Shown here: positions 35,491 to 45,248 of the stretch, piece by piece
Numbering within the stretch: position 1 is the stretch's first letter
Layout of the letters: every line of letters starts with the position of its first letter
NCBI RefSeq assembly: GCF_002335745.1
Contig: NZ_NIST01000001.1
Span: 62,001-126,000 of the forward strand
DNA from: Evansella halocellulosilytica
GTDB taxonomy: Bacteria > Bacillota > Bacilli > Bacillales > Salisediminibacteriaceae
Reading direction: 5' to 3'
DNA: 64,000 nucleotides
Translations under genes and position numbers: made by a program
Notes under the pieces: model-generated
Databases searched by the model: none
Told to the model about the DNA's origin: nothing
What the model saw: the letters and a program-made list of their open reading frames with translations, nothing else

Positions 35491-36245
35491 CTATATTCCT
35501 GACATCCTTGATCGACCACTTCCTCTCGAAGTGATTTAATAGAAAAGTCTCCAGCTAATACTTCATCTTTCAACTTTGAAAATTGCTCTATATTAATAGA
35601 CGTAAATTCAACATAATCTCCAATCTCTAATAAAAATGAATCGTCCGAGTTACATTGAAATAAAGGGATTGGCGTTTTTCCGATGATATTCCAACCTCCC
35701 GGAGAAGAGATAGGATAGATCCCCGTTTGTCCGCCAGCAATTCCTACACTTCCTGATTCAACTTCATGCCTAGGCTTGCTTAATCTAGGGGTCATAATCG
35801 ACTGAGGAAGACCTCCCAAATAAGGAAAACCTGGCAGAAAGCCAATCATATAAACTAAATAAGAAGCAGAAGAATGACGTTTAATTACTTCCTTTTCAGT
35901 TAGACCATTTTCTTTCGCAACTCTCTGTAAATCAACACCAAATTCTCCTTCATAACAAACTGGTATTTTTACGATTGTTTTATTCTTTGTTTTGATGTTC
36001 ACTGTCTCTCCGTTCAAGACTTCATCTACCCAGCATTTCACTTTCTCATATGTAACATCATTCCAACGAAAATAAATAGTCACTTTATTAAAGGTTGGAA
36101 CAATGTCTAATACGCTGCTTATTTTTGCTGATTCAAGCATGTTAAAGACTTGTTTTACCGTTAGATGCAATTCATGATTGATTTCATCGCCAAAAGAGAC
36201 CGTTAAGCCATTGTTTCCTAACGGGACAATTGAATAATCTAACAT
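35487..36245 (-). CDS. pxpB: 5-oxoprolinase subunit B
   Basis: A 252-residue protein of the allophanate hydrolase subunit 1/KipI family. Typical blocks are VYMIGFLPGFPYLGGLP and VGIAGGQTGIYPISSPGGW, which form the cyclophilin-like active-site domain, followed by IIGKTPIPLF. It acts with PxpC as the kinase-transferase half of 5-oxoprolinase. It lies 9 bp after pcp and is coupled to pxpC. The third subunit, PxpA (LamB/YcsF family), is not in this window and must be encoded elsewhere if the complex is active. Confidence 0.88.
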   Translation of the reverse strand: MLDYSIVPLGNNGLTVSFGDEINHELHLTVKQVFNMLESAKISSVLDIVPTFNKVTIYFRWNDVTYEKVKCWVDEVLNGETVNIKTKNKTIVKIPVCYEGEFGVDLQRVAKENGLTEKEVIKRHSSASYLVYMIGFLPGFPYLGGLPQSIMTPRLSKPRHEVESGSVGIAGGQTGIYPISSPGGWNIIGKTPIPLFQCNSDDSFLLEIGDYVEFTSINIEQFSKLKDEVLAGDFSIKSLREEVVDQGCQEYR

Positions 36246-36254
36246 TTTTAGCTC

Positions 36255-36854
36255 CTACAAACTCTTAATACAAATACGTATACTTTTTACAAGATCATCA
36301 TGAGACCAACTAGCAATTTTCCCATGCTCCACTGCTAATTGGTGAGATGCCGGAATATGAATGAAGCCTGAAGGAACTGATTTTTGATCTTTTTGGAAAT
36401 AAGATAATCCACGATACATCACATTATTACATAAGTAGGTTCCTGCAGTATTAGATATTTCTGCCGGGAAGCCAGCCTTAGTTAAGTTCGATACCATATC
36501 CTTTATTGGAAGTGTTGAAAATAGACCGTCACTGCCATTCTCAACGATTCTCTCCCCATCAGGTTTGTATCCATAATTGTCTTCTTCACCATCATTACAA
36601 TTGATAGCGATACGTTCAGGCGTTATTTTAAAACGTCCTCCCGCTAACCCTAGTGAGATAACAGCATCAGGGTTTACAGTTTCTATTTCTCTAATAAGCT
36701 GATCCCCACTCTTTGAAAAATCGACAGTTAATATTTTTCCAACAATACGATAATCACCTATCAATTCTCCGTCCAACTCATTTACGATCTCCATCGTTGG
36801 ATTAAGCGGGAAATCTAAAAATGGTTCAAAACCCGTTAATAATAACGTATTCAT
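36255..36854 (-). CDS. pcp: Pyroglutamyl-peptidase I
   Basis: A 199-residue cysteine peptidase (family C15) that removes N-terminal pyroglutamate from peptides in the cytoplasm. The catalytic triad is complete: Glu80 in GGRFKITPERIAIN, Cys142 in SNTAGTYLCNNVMY and His166 in GFIHIPASH. The N-terminus LLLTGFEPFLDFPLNPT is characteristic. The ATG overlaps the stop of the M14 peptidase gene (ATGA), so translation is coupled. Released pyroglutamate would be the substrate of the PxpBC proteins encoded next. Confidence 0.93.
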   Translation of the reverse strand: MNTLLLTGFEPFLDFPLNPTMEIVNELDGELIGDYRIVGKILTVDFSKSGDQLIREIETVNPDAVISLGLAGGRFKITPERIAINCNDGEEDNYGYKPDGERIVENGSDGLFSTLPIKDMVSNLTKAGFPAEISNTAGTYLCNNVMYRGLSYFQKDQKSVPSGFIHIPASHQLAVEHGKIASWSHDDLVKSIRICIKSL

Positions 36855-39800
36855 TCATTTATTCCTCCTACTACATTTAATGGTCGTTTTCTTTCAACTT
36901 TCAACACATTGTTTTTCTTGCTTCTTTTGAGCTCTTGTTCATCCTTCTTGATCCAATTAACGGCTCCAAGGTCAAACCAGCGGTGAGCTCTTTTGCAAAC
37001 CTCTAACGAATGGTCGTATACGGTTTCATCTGCCGCTTCAGAAATAATATCTGCACTGACCCATTCGGGGAACCGGCTAATGGCTGCAGGATTATTCGGA
37101 TCAGGCTTTGTCGGCCATTTATAGAAAATAAAGTTATTCGTTAATTCAAGGGGGAATAATTCAGGCATAAAGGCATGTCCATATTTTTTATAGCGACTTA
37201 ACCAATAGTCGTTTAGGTCTGCTATATCTGTTCCATCAACTTTCTTTTGGATATTACCGATTATTTTTTCTAACACTTGATTATGCTGAGGGTACATTTT
37301 TGGATCTAATTGTCGTGAAATTCCATAAATAAGTGCGTTCGGAATCCAAAATGACATTTGAAAGCGAGGAGGAATATGATAACCTGCAAACGGTTGTGTC
37401 CATTCATGACTAGGTATCCCATGATCATCAATAATAATATCTGGCGCCCAACGATTCATAATCTTTGGTACAACATTCGCTTCCCCAAAAATCGTATTTA
37501 AGTAGCGAACATGAGTAAACTCAAGCCCTACTGCATTATACCTTGCTGCATGGTGCTTCCACTTTGGGTTTTCCTTCACCATGTTCTCATGTAATCTCGA
37601 TCCATCCGGATTGGCACAAGGGATGACAACGATATTCATATTTAATAGAATGTCAGGGTGCTTCGTACTGATTTCATCCAACATCTCCGTTACAGCTGGC
37701 ATACTAGACACTTCATTAGCATGGTGACCAGTTTCAATTAACACCGTTGGTTTATATGCAGATAACTTAATTGGCGAATAATGGGTTTCCTCAGACTTGG
37801 AAAAGAACTCATAAACATAGATTGGTGAGCCTCGATAAGAGTGATCTGCAAGCCATAATCGAATTTCCGCCTTTTCAGGATATGGCACACCGTGCGGAAT
37901 TGAATCTCTTTTGTACGATTGCGAGATTTGCACGGCATTCGTATCATCAGTATCCCGGGGTGAATACGAAGCTTCAATTGGATAATCAGACAAATGATTA
38001 AATGTTAACTGTTTTGTATCGTTTTTGTTCGCTTGTTCTGCTATCCAACTGTAAGCAACGATTTTTGCTTTTGGCTTCGAGCCAGGCCTAACTTTCATAT
38101 ATGGATATATTCCGCCTGGAGCAGTATATTCTTTTCCGCAAACCTCTTTACCCATAAAACCAAAGTAATCAAGTGTGTTAAAATAAAGGTCTTCATGTAA
38201 AGCTTCAAGAGAGGAAACTCGTTCTTCCTGAACGGAAAGCTCCAGCTCTTCTTCACTCATTTCAACATCTATGTCAATTCGGTCAAACAGAGGTTTCGTA
38301 AAACCTCTCTCATTATCTACTGTTTCAGCTTCTATATTTTTAAAAAGCCGAGGCAAAACATCCTCTAAATAAAATTCATAAAATCGTTCACGATCTGTTT
38401 TTATTAGTTGATCAATTAAAAAGACATCTTCGTTTTGAACTGTAATATAACTAGTAGTTGGATATGAAAATTGACCAGCTTCTACATATGGTACCTTCGA
38501 TACTGGTACATTCAACTGATCTCTAAATATTTCTTGACCGTGTTTATTATTGGCAGTGACTACATAACAGAAGTCTTGTGTCTCATTTAACCCTAGATTC
38601 ACCTTCGACATATGAATGGAAAGTTCGTTTGCCAACACTTCATCTACTGGATAAATTTCTTGTATCCAGCGGATTGGCAACTCTAAACCATCATTTCTTT
38701 CTTCTTTTAAACAATTGATCAAAATAGAATCTATGTCTGACTTCTTCTTTAGAGCAGGTAGCACTTCTTCTACGATCCAAAAGAATCCTGGTTTAAAGGA
38801 AGACCTTACATTGACAGTGGCATGAGGAAAACGTTGTTTAATCTCATTAGCAACTTTTTTACGTACACTCCTTGGTTCTGATATGAACAGATTGAACGCA
38901 AGAGTTCCACTTTCGTTTTCATAGTCAGATAGATGATCAAGATGCTTGTAAATGTCATGAAGCTCACCTTTATCTTCCCAATTGACCGAGAATAACTCTT
39001 TCTCTTGTCGCTCTGTCTTACCATTATCGTTCTCCCATGATGCAAAATGCCCTCCCTCAGACCAATGTTTTTCTTTAAAAAAGTAAGAAAGGGCTTTGAC
39101 TAAACCACTTTCATCCCCTTTAAATCGAACGTCACCTTCTGACAGACTGATATTTGCTCCTTTACCCATGCTTTTCTCGATAGTAAATGTTGTCGCACTT
39201 AAAGAATGACTTCCCGTTACAGGGAATGTAAGACTAGTACTCGCCATACCAACTCGGGCGGCCCCATAGCAAATCTCCTTAAAGATCGTCTGATCGATTG
39301 TTTCATCAAATTCAAAGGTTACAGCACGTTTGTTTTCAGGGCTCGGTTCATCCATATGTAAAAACCCCATCCCATTCCAAAAATCAGTTAAGCTAGCAGC
39401 CACCTTCTTTTCACCAGCGTCTTCTCGTGATGGTTTAATATCCCACGTATGATCTACTAGCTTTTCACCAATATCGGTATGAATTGCAATAGAGTTCATT
39501 TGTAAGCTAATTTTCTCAACTTTTTCCCCATTGTTATCTGTGAGTTCATTTACCGGCCATTTTGCTGCAAGAAAACGGAGTAAGGTTGATAAACTTTCCT
39601 CTGTTTCAAAAAGGAAAAGAAGTCGGTTCGCTCGTATAACTAGCGAAGTCTCCTGATGACTTTCTTGGAAGTCAACCACAATCGGATAACGTTGATTGGA
39701 TTTAAGAAAATCAAAAGAAAGGCTTGTCGTTTCAAATCCCAGCCTTGCACAAAAGTCTACAAGCCCCTCTGCTTTTAAATCGTTCGGTATATTAAATGAA

Positions 39801-39883
39801 ACATTCACTCGATCAGCTACACCATCTCCATTTTGGTCTTCTACTAAACCACCAATTTCCCATAGCTTTTTTAAATCATTCAT
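36851..39883 (-). CDS. Large M14 family zinc carboxypeptidase-like protein with duplicated N-terminal modules
   Basis: A 1010-residue protein without signal peptide, so probably cytoplasmic. The M14 catalytic domain lies in about residues 600-960. ETGHHANEVSSMPAVTEML holds the HxxE zinc motif near 719-722, CANPDGSRLHE the substrate-binding Asn/Arg-type loop, and IIIDDHGIPSHEW the third zinc His near 821. The N-terminal third shows two related modules (about 26-112 and 187-277) sharing LGFETTSLSFDF versus VGMASTSLTFPV and hydrophobic ends. DQNGDGVADRV (17-25) looks like a calcium-type loop. The middle region is not recognised. It follows the permease gene by 8 bp. It would trim imported peptides before Pcp acts (inference). 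Confidence 0.8.
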   Translation of the reverse strand: MNDLKKLWEIGGLVEDQNGDGVADRVNVSFNIPNDLKAEGLVDFCARLGFETTSLSFDFLKSNQRYPIVVDFQESHQETSLVIRANRLLFLFETEESLSTLLRFLAAKWPVNELTDNNGEKVEKISLQMNSIAIHTDIGEKLVDHTWDIKPSREDAGEKKVAASLTDFWNGMGFLHMDEPSPENKRAVTFEFDETIDQTIFKEICYGAARVGMASTSLTFPVTGSHSLSATTFTIEKSMGKGANISLSEGDVRFKGDESGLVKALSYFFKEKHWSEGGHFASWENDNGKTERQEKELFSVNWEDKGELHDIYKHLDHLSDYENESGTLAFNLFISEPRSVRKKVANEIKQRFPHATVNVRSSFKPGFFWIVEEVLPALKKKSDIDSILINCLKEERNDGLELPIRWIQEIYPVDEVLANELSIHMSKVNLGLNETQDFCYVVTANNKHGQEIFRDQLNVPVSKVPYVEAGQFSYPTTSYITVQNEDVFLIDQLIKTDRERFYEFYLEDVLPRLFKNIEAETVDNERGFTKPLFDRIDIDVEMSEEELELSVQEERVSSLEALHEDLYFNTLDYFGFMGKEVCGKEYTAPGGIYPYMKVRPGSKPKAKIVAYSWIAEQANKNDTKQLTFNHLSDYPIEASYSPRDTDDTNAVQISQSYKRDSIPHGVPYPEKAEIRLWLADHSYRGSPIYVYEFFSKSEETHYSPIKLSAYKPTVLIETGHHANEVSSMPAVTEMLDEISTKHPDILLNMNIVVIPCANPDGSRLHENMVKENPKWKHHAARYNAVGLEFTHVRYLNTIFGEANVVPKIMNRWAPDIIIDDHGIPSHEWTQPFAGYHIPPRFQMSFWIPNALIYGISRQLDPKMYPQHNQVLEKIIGNIQKKVDGTDIADLNDYWLSRYKKYGHAFMPELFPLELTNNFIFYKWPTKPDPNNPAAISRFPEWVSADIISEAADETVYDHSLEVCKRAHRWFDLGAVNWIKKDEQELKRSKKNNVLKVERKRPLNVVGGINE

Positions 39884-39891
39884 GGAATCAC

Positions 39892-40827
39892 CTACACCTT
39901 TATATTTGGATCCAGTTTATCTCTTAACCAGTCCCCTAGCAGATTGAACCCAAGAACTGTTAACATAATAGCAAACCCTGGGAATGTTGCTGTCCACCAC
40001 GCAGAACTGATATAGTTACGACTGTCTGATAGCATACCGCCCCAAGAAGGAATCGAAGGGTCAACACCAAGCCCTAAAAAGGTAAGCGAAGCTTCTAATA
40101 AAATAAATTCTGCAGTAAATAGTGTAGCTAAAACTAAAATCGATGAAAGGACATTTGGGAAAATATGTTTCACGATAATTCCTAAGTTTGGTGTACCGAC
40201 TGCTTTAGCTGCTTCTACGTATTCCAACGATTTTATCGATATGACTTGCCCTCTTATTAACCTAGCAAATCCAACCCAATACGTAATTCCAAGTAAAATA
40301 ATGATTTTCCAAATTCCTGTACCGAGCACACTCATTATCACAATGGCAAATAAGATAAATGGGAATGCCAGTTGTACATCCGCTGCTCTCATAATAAAAT
40401 CATCCAGCCACTTTCCAAAGTAGCCAGCAAGTAGTCCTAGTACTGTTCCAATGACCATCGCTAATAAAACACCAAAAAATCCAACCTGCAAGGAGATGGA
40501 AGCTCCGTGTATAATACGGCTCAGCAAATCGCGTCCTAATTGATCAGCCCCAAGAATAAATTCCGATTCACCAGTTTCATCAGCCCAGCTAGGTGGAGCT
40601 AACCGGTCACTTAAACTCGCCGCCGTTGGATCATGTGGTGCAATCAAAGGAGCAAAGAGTGCACAAGTAACAGTGACAAGAACAAGTAACATCCCTAAAA
40701 CACCTGATGGGTTCTTTTTTATAAAACGCCATACATTTTCTACTGGATTCCGTTTAATGTTTTTTTCAGGTGTTTGAGGTTCCTTCGGTTCGTTAGTTTT
40801 ATCCTTTAATAACGCTTCTTGTTCCAC
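39892..40827 (-). CDS. Peptide ABC transporter permease (DppC/OppC type)
   Basis: A 311-residue inner-membrane permease. A cytoplasmic N-terminus of about 40 residues precedes the first helix (PSGVLGMLLVLVTVTCALFA). The binding-protein-dependent transport signature is seen in EYVEAAKAVGTPNLGIIVKH (EAA loop contacting the ATPase), and FILGADQLGRDLLSRIIHGA is the DppC-type periplasmic segment. The GTG start overlaps the stop of the DppB-type gene by one base (TAGTG) with GGAGGG upstream. It forms the translocation pore with the neighbouring permease. Confidence 0.9.
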   Translation of the reverse strand: MEQEALLKDKTNEPKEPQTPEKNIKRNPVENVWRFIKKNPSGVLGMLLVLVTVTCALFAPLIAPHDPTAASLSDRLAPPSWADETGESEFILGADQLGRDLLSRIIHGASISLQVGFFGVLLAMVIGTVLGLLAGYFGKWLDDFIMRAADVQLAFPFILFAIVIMSVLGTGIWKIIILLGITYWVGFARLIRGQVISIKSLEYVEAAKAVGTPNLGIIVKHIFPNVLSSILVLATLFTAEFILLEASLTFLGLGVDPSIPSWGGMLSDSRNYISSAWWTATFPGFAIMLTVLGFNLLGDWLRDKLDPNIKV

Positions 40828-41759
40828 TAGTCTTCACTCCCTCCAGCCTTAATCCTCGGATCTATGAAACTATAACTAATATCAACGATTAAGTTTACAA
40901 GAACCATTAACAAGGCAAGAATAATGACTCCACCTTGAATGACAGGGTAATCACGCTGATTGATTGCATCGATAATCATTCGACCGATCCCTGGCCAAGA
41001 AAAAACTTGTTCTATAATGACAGTACCTCCCAGCAAGGAGCCAAATTGTATGCCTAAAAACGTAATAGTAGGAATTAATGCATTCCTTAATGCATGTCTG
41101 AAAATGACGACCCATTCCTTCAATCCTTTTGAATGGGCTGTTGCAATATATTGCTGGTTTAATACTTCAAGCATGGATGAACGAACAAGTCTTGATAATA
41201 TCCCTGACAAAATTAACCCTAGTGTTATAGAAGGTAATATTAAGTACTCAATCCCACCATATCCTGAAGCTGGCAGCCATTGTAACGTAACTGCAAAAAT
41301 AATAATTAACATAATTCCAAGCCAAAAGTTTGGAAAGGAGATACCTATTAAAGAAAAGATTCTTCCAAAAAAGTCTAATGCCGTGCCTCTTTTGACAGCG
41401 GAAATGATTCCAACCGGAAAAGCGATCAGCATAGCAACAAAAATTCCACCTAGAGCTAAACTTAACGTGGCACCGATTCTGGAGAAAATCATTCCAGTGA
41501 CTGATTCCCCAGTCCTAAATGATGTACCTAAGTCAAACATTAATAAATCTCTCATAAATATCCCATATTGAACCCATATCGGTTCATCTAAACCTAATTG
41601 AGCTCTCAAGTTATCAATTGCTGCCTGTGTCGGTTCACCTGCTGAAAACATCACTGCAACTGGATCCCCGGTTAGTCTGATAGAGAAAAAAATAATAAGG
41701 GATATAACAAAAACAACAATCACACTATGAAAAGCCCTTCGAAGTATAAACTGTAACAA
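40827..41759 (-). CDS. Peptide ABC transporter permease (DppB/OppB type)
   Basis: A 310-residue permease with six helices. MLQFILRRAFHSVIVVFVIS is the usual DppB start, LRAQLGLDEPIWVQYGIFM the conserved periplasmic part, and EVLNQQYIATAHSKGLKEWV the EAA loop. VIIEQVFSWPGIGRMIIDAI is the C-terminal signature. It pairs with the DppC-type permease, whose start codon overlaps its stop. A hairpin at 41793-41825 separates it from the binding-protein gene. Confidence 0.92.
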   Translation of the reverse strand: MLQFILRRAFHSVIVVFVISLIIFFSIRLTGDPVAVMFSAGEPTQAAIDNLRAQLGLDEPIWVQYGIFMRDLLMFDLGTSFRTGESVTGMIFSRIGATLSLALGGIFVAMLIAFPVGIISAVKRGTALDFFGRIFSLIGISFPNFWLGIMLIIIFAVTLQWLPASGYGGIEYLILPSITLGLILSGILSRLVRSSMLEVLNQQYIATAHSKGLKEWVVIFRHALRNALIPTITFLGIQFGSLLGGTVIIEQVFSWPGIGRMIIDAINQRDYPVIQGGVIILALLMVLVNLIVDISYSFIDPRIKAGGSED

Positions 41760-41792
41760 ACTCTTATCCCCCTTTTTATTGAGATAAGGATG

Positions 41793-41825
41793 AAAAGGGC
41801 AGTACGTTAGAATTACCGCCCTTTT
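41793..41825 (-). terminator. Intra-operon hairpin (attenuator or processing site)
   Basis: On the minus strand AAAAGGGCGGTA and TACTGCCCTTTT form a stem (one mismatch) followed by CATCCTTAT. Its position between the binding-protein and permease genes is the usual place for partial termination that gives more binding protein than permease. Confidence 0.6.
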
Positions 41826-41838
41826 TCAATCATTCCTT

Positions 41839-43437
41839 TTACTCTACCGTTACTTCCTCTAATCTCAAGCGATCCTCATGAGGCGGTTGGAAGTTTTGCA
41901 CTCTCTCATTTGCTGCATACAGATCAATTGAAGCGTAAATGTTCACTTCTGGAGCTAGTTCATACAAACGTTCTGTAAGTTCCATGAAAATCTGTTCACG
42001 CTCTTCTTGGTCAACAGTAGACCTTTGAGCCTCTAATAAACGTTGAACTTCTTCATCATAGAAAGAAGGGTTCCAGAATTCACCTTCTGCATACATAAGG
42101 TATGCTGTGTTATCAAAATCAAGCGTCCATCCTCCCCAGCCTTGGCGATACATATGACCAGCATCTGCACCTGGGATTAAATCAGAAGTTAATGTATTGC
42201 TATCTACACTTTCAATATTTGCTGATAACCCAGCTTCTTCTAAGTAGAACGCTACAGCTTGAGCAATCTCTCTGAAGTTACCATCATTACCAGGTACATA
42301 GATGTCGAGCACGCTTCCTTCAGCACCTGCTTCCTCAATTAGTTCTCTAGCTTTATCCGGATCATATGCGTATTGTTCCAAATCAGGGTTGTAACCAAAC
42401 GACAGTTCACTTTGGAAAGTACTAATCGGTACACCGTAACCATCTAAGATTTCATCAATAATTGCTTGTTTGTCGATTGCATAATTAATAGCTTGTCTAA
42501 CCCGAACATCATCTACAGGCTCTTTTGATACATCAAAACGAAGTGAGAAAGCGGTTGGAGTTTCTACTTCATAAAGATTTAGTAGTTCTTCCTCTTCAAT
42601 CGCACTTACTTGGCTAACTTCAACTCGTTTCATAATATCAATTCCGCCTGTTTGCAATTCAGCCAATCTTGTTGAACCTTCCGGAATAATTCGGAATGTT
42701 ACCGTATCTAATTGTGGTTCGTCTTCTTTCCAGTAATTTTCGTTTTTTTCTAAAACAACTTTATTATCTCGATCATACTCGGTCATTTTAAATGGACCAG
42801 TACCTACTGGATTCGTACTAAAATGCTCAGCACCATGCTCCTCAATATACCCAGGTGGGACAATGACAGCACCATATCCAGATAACTTCGTTAAGAGGAC
42901 CGGATCGTTCTCCAACAAATGAAAATTAACGGTATAATCATCAACGACTTCTACATAATCAATACTTGTATAGTTCTCTTGTTGCGGACCTTGAGCACCT
43001 TCTTCACCTAATAACCGATCAAACGTGTATTTTACGGCTTCAGCATTGAATGGCTCTCCGTTATGGAACTCTACCCCTTCTCGCAGTTCAAACTGAAGGG
43101 TGTGGTCATCTAAATATTCCCAGTCAGTTGCCAAACCCGGACCAACTTCAAGGTCTAAATTACGATCTGTTAATCCTTCAAAAACAGATGTTGCTATCGT
43201 GCTCCAGTCTAATAAAAAGGTAGCAATCGGATCCCAATTTTGTGGATCTCCAGGTACGCCAATGACAAGCTCATTGTCTCTTCCTTCAACTTCTGCGTCA
43301 CTTTCCCCAACGGTATCTTCTGTATTACCTCCATCTGCATCGGCACCTTCATCTCCGCCACATGCTGCCAGCAGCATCATAAATCCTAACGCTAGTATGA
43401 ACAACACCTGTTTTGAACTCCCATAAAATATGTTCAC
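41839..43437 (-). CDS. Peptide ABC transporter substrate-binding lipoprotein
   Basis: A 532-residue extracellular binding protein of SBP family 5 (DppA/OppA). The N-terminal signal ends in the lipobox LLAACGGD, so it is lipid-anchored. A very acidic linker (DEGADADGGNTEDTVGESDA) follows. Family blocks include LATDWEYLDDHTLQFELREG, VEFHNGEPFNAEAVKYTFD and FSTNPVGTGPFKMTEYDRDN. The start is a GTG about 10 bases after AAAGGGG; no in-frame ATG is suitably placed. It lies 18 bp after the IclR gene. It determines the specificity of the importer; pyroglutamyl or other short peptides are inferred from downstream enzymes. Confidence 0.9.
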   Translation of the reverse strand: MNIFYGSSKQVLFILALGFMMLLAACGGDEGADADGGNTEDTVGESDAEVEGRDNELVIGVPGDPQNWDPIATFLLDWSTIATSVFEGLTDRNLDLEVGPGLATDWEYLDDHTLQFELREGVEFHNGEPFNAEAVKYTFDRLLGEEGAQGPQQENYTSIDYVEVVDDYTVNFHLLENDPVLLTKLSGYGAVIVPPGYIEEHGAEHFSTNPVGTGPFKMTEYDRDNKVVLEKNENYWKEDEPQLDTVTFRIIPEGSTRLAELQTGGIDIMKRVEVSQVSAIEEEELLNLYEVETPTAFSLRFDVSKEPVDDVRVRQAINYAIDKQAIIDEILDGYGVPISTFQSELSFGYNPDLEQYAYDPDKARELIEEAGAEGSVLDIYVPGNDGNFREIAQAVAFYLEEAGLSANIESVDSNTLTSDLIPGADAGHMYRQGWGGWTLDFDNTAYLMYAEGEFWNPSFYDEEVQRLLEAQRSTVDQEEREQIFMELTERLYELAPEVNIYASIDLYAANERVQNFQPPHEDRLRLEEVTVE

Positions 43438-43455
43438 TACTTTTCAACCCCTTTT

Positions 43456-44253
43456 TCATTCATTTTTAAAATGATTATAATTTTGTTGAAAGCCAAGGCG
43501 TTTCGATATCTTGGCTGAAACCTCCCACATTGGCATAACATAAAAATGATCTTCTTTATTCTTCAGTACAGATGAAAAACCAGCAACACTTAACGAAGCT
43601 TCAACCTCACCAAATCGGTTATAAATAGGTGTTCCATATGCAGCAGTTCCTTCAGCGAGCTCTGAATCACTAAATGTATAACCTTTTTCTCTAGCTTCAC
43701 GAATCGATTGCCAAACCTCTTCCTTCGTCTTTAACGTTTGTGGACCTATCGGTTCTATTGGATCTTTTAAAATATCGTGAATCAACTCATCCGGAAAAAA
43801 TGAAAGCAATGCTCTTGGACAAGCACCCGCATACAACGGTGCTCTTCTTCCTATCTTTGTGTATAAACGAACAGGTCGATCATCTTCTACCTTTTCTATA
43901 TATATAGAAGCATTTTGATCCGGGATCGCCAATTGAACCGACTGCCCAAGCTTCTTTTGCAATTCTCTCATATAAGGGAGCGCAATATTTCTTACTTCAT
44001 ACTGTCCTGCCGCAGTTTGTCCAAGTTCCAATAACCTTGTCCCCAGCTGGTATACTTCACCTTCTATTAAGTATCCTTGTTGATAGAAACTGACCTTTTG
44101 TACAAAACCTTCAGATTCAAGAGATTTTAATAGCCTATATGTAGTTGGCTTTGGAATAGACAAATGCTTAGACATTTCATCCAACCGCCAAAAAGGTTTT
44201 TCTTCTGTAAATACTTTTAATATTTGCAAAGCTTTCGCAATGGTTTTACTCAT
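43456..44253 (-). CDS. IclR family transcriptional regulator
   Basis: A 265-residue regulator. The winged helix-turn-helix lies at residues 3-60 ([20 protein letters not shown], then [20 protein letters not shown]). The effector-binding domain follows, with [20 protein letters not shown] and GAYGTPI-like [17 protein letters not shown]. The ATG overlaps the ATPase stop by 4 bp. The regulator is embedded inside the operon it probably controls, between the second ATPase and the binding protein. Two overlapping dyads after the promoter at 46.3 kb are plausible operators. Confidence 0.9.
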   Translation of the reverse strand: MSKTIAKALQILKVFTEEKPFWRLDEMSKHLSIPKPTTYRLLKSLESEGFVQKVSFYQQGYLIEGEVYQLGTRLLELGQTAAGQYEVRNIALPYMRELQKKLGQSVQLAIPDQNASIYIEKVEDDRPVRLYTKIGRRAPLYAGACPRALLSFFPDELIHDILKDPIEPIGPQTLKTKEEVWQSIREAREKGYTFSDSELAEGTAAYGTPIYNRFGEVEASLSVAGFSSVLKNKEDHFYVMPMWEVSAKISKRLGFQQNYNHFKNE

Positions 44254-45248
44254 AAGGCATCATTTTCATCCTTTTCATACAAATGACAAGCAACATAACG
44301 TCCTTCACTATGTTGTAAATTAGGGCGTATCGTTTTACATTCATCCATGACATCTGGACACCTTGGGTGAAAGGCACATCCACTTGGAGGGTTTGATGGA
44401 CTAGGCACATCCCCTTCTAGAATAATTCGACTAGATTTTGACTTCGGCTTTGCCTTAGGTACAGCAGAAAGTAAAGCCTTCGCGTACGGATGAAGCGGTT
44501 TACTATATAAATCATTTTTCTCAGCGACCTCCACTACTCTCCCGAGATACATCACACCAATTCTATCGCAAAAGTGTTTTACAACACTTAAATCATGAGA
44601 GATAAAAACAAATGTAAAACCATACTCTTTTTGGAGGCTTTTAAGTAAATTTAAAACTTGTGATTGTATGGAAACATCTAAAGCCGATACGGGCTCGTCA
44701 GCAATGATCAGTTTAGGGTTTGATGCTAATGCTCTCGCAATCCCTATCCTCTGACGCTGTCCCCCGCTGAATTCATGAGGAAACCGTTCCATATGGTTTT
44801 CGGTCAAGCCAACTTGCTTCATAATTTCTAAAACACGCTCTCTTATTTCTTTTTTTGTTTTGCATATACCGAAGTTAATGAGTGGCTCTTGAATAATTTG
44901 CCTTACTCGTTTCCTTGGATTGAGCGATGCGAACGGATCTTGAAAAATAATTTGGATATCTTTGCGTAAACTCCTCATCTCTTTTTCACTAACACTGGCT
45001 ATATCTTTACCTTCATAAATCACTTCACCACTCGTAGGTTTTAACAGTCGTAATAACATCCGGCCAGTTGTACTTTTTCCGCATCCAGATTCGCCAACAA
45101 TCCCTAAAGACTCACCTTTATAAACTTTAAAAGATATATCATCGACAGCTTTCACATAACCTTTCACTCTACCACCTAGCAGTCCCCCTCCTTTAATTGG
45201 GAAGTATTTTTTTAGTTGGTTTACTTCTAAAATCGCTTCACGCTCCAC
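44250..45248 (-). CDS. Peptide ABC transporter ATP-binding protein (DppF/OppF type)
   Basis: A 332-residue ATPase. Walker A is [14 protein letters not shown], the signature [15 protein letters not shown], and Walker [16 protein letters not shown]. The C-terminal oligopeptide/dipeptide extension has the cysteine cluster [16 protein letters not shown] typical of OppF/DppF. The GTG start overlaps the stop of the DppD-type gene by one base (TAGTG) after GGAGG. It works as a heterodimer with the DppD-type subunit. Confidence 0.93.
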   Translation of the reverse strand: MEREAILEVNQLKKYFPIKGGGLLGGRVKGYVKAVDDISFKVYKGESLGIVGESGCGKSTTGRMLLRLLKPTSGEVIYEGKDIASVSEKEMRSLRKDIQIIFQDPFASLNPRKRVRQIIQEPLINFGICKTKKEIRERVLEIMKQVGLTENHMERFPHEFSGGQRQRIGIARALASNPKLIIADEPVSALDVSIQSQVLNLLKSLQKEYGFTFVFISHDLSVVKHFCDRIGVMYLGRVVEVAEKNDLYSKPLHPYAKALLSAVPKAKPKSKSSRIILEGDVPSPSNPPSGCAFHPRCPDVMDECKTIRPNLQHSEGRYVACHLYEKDENDAL

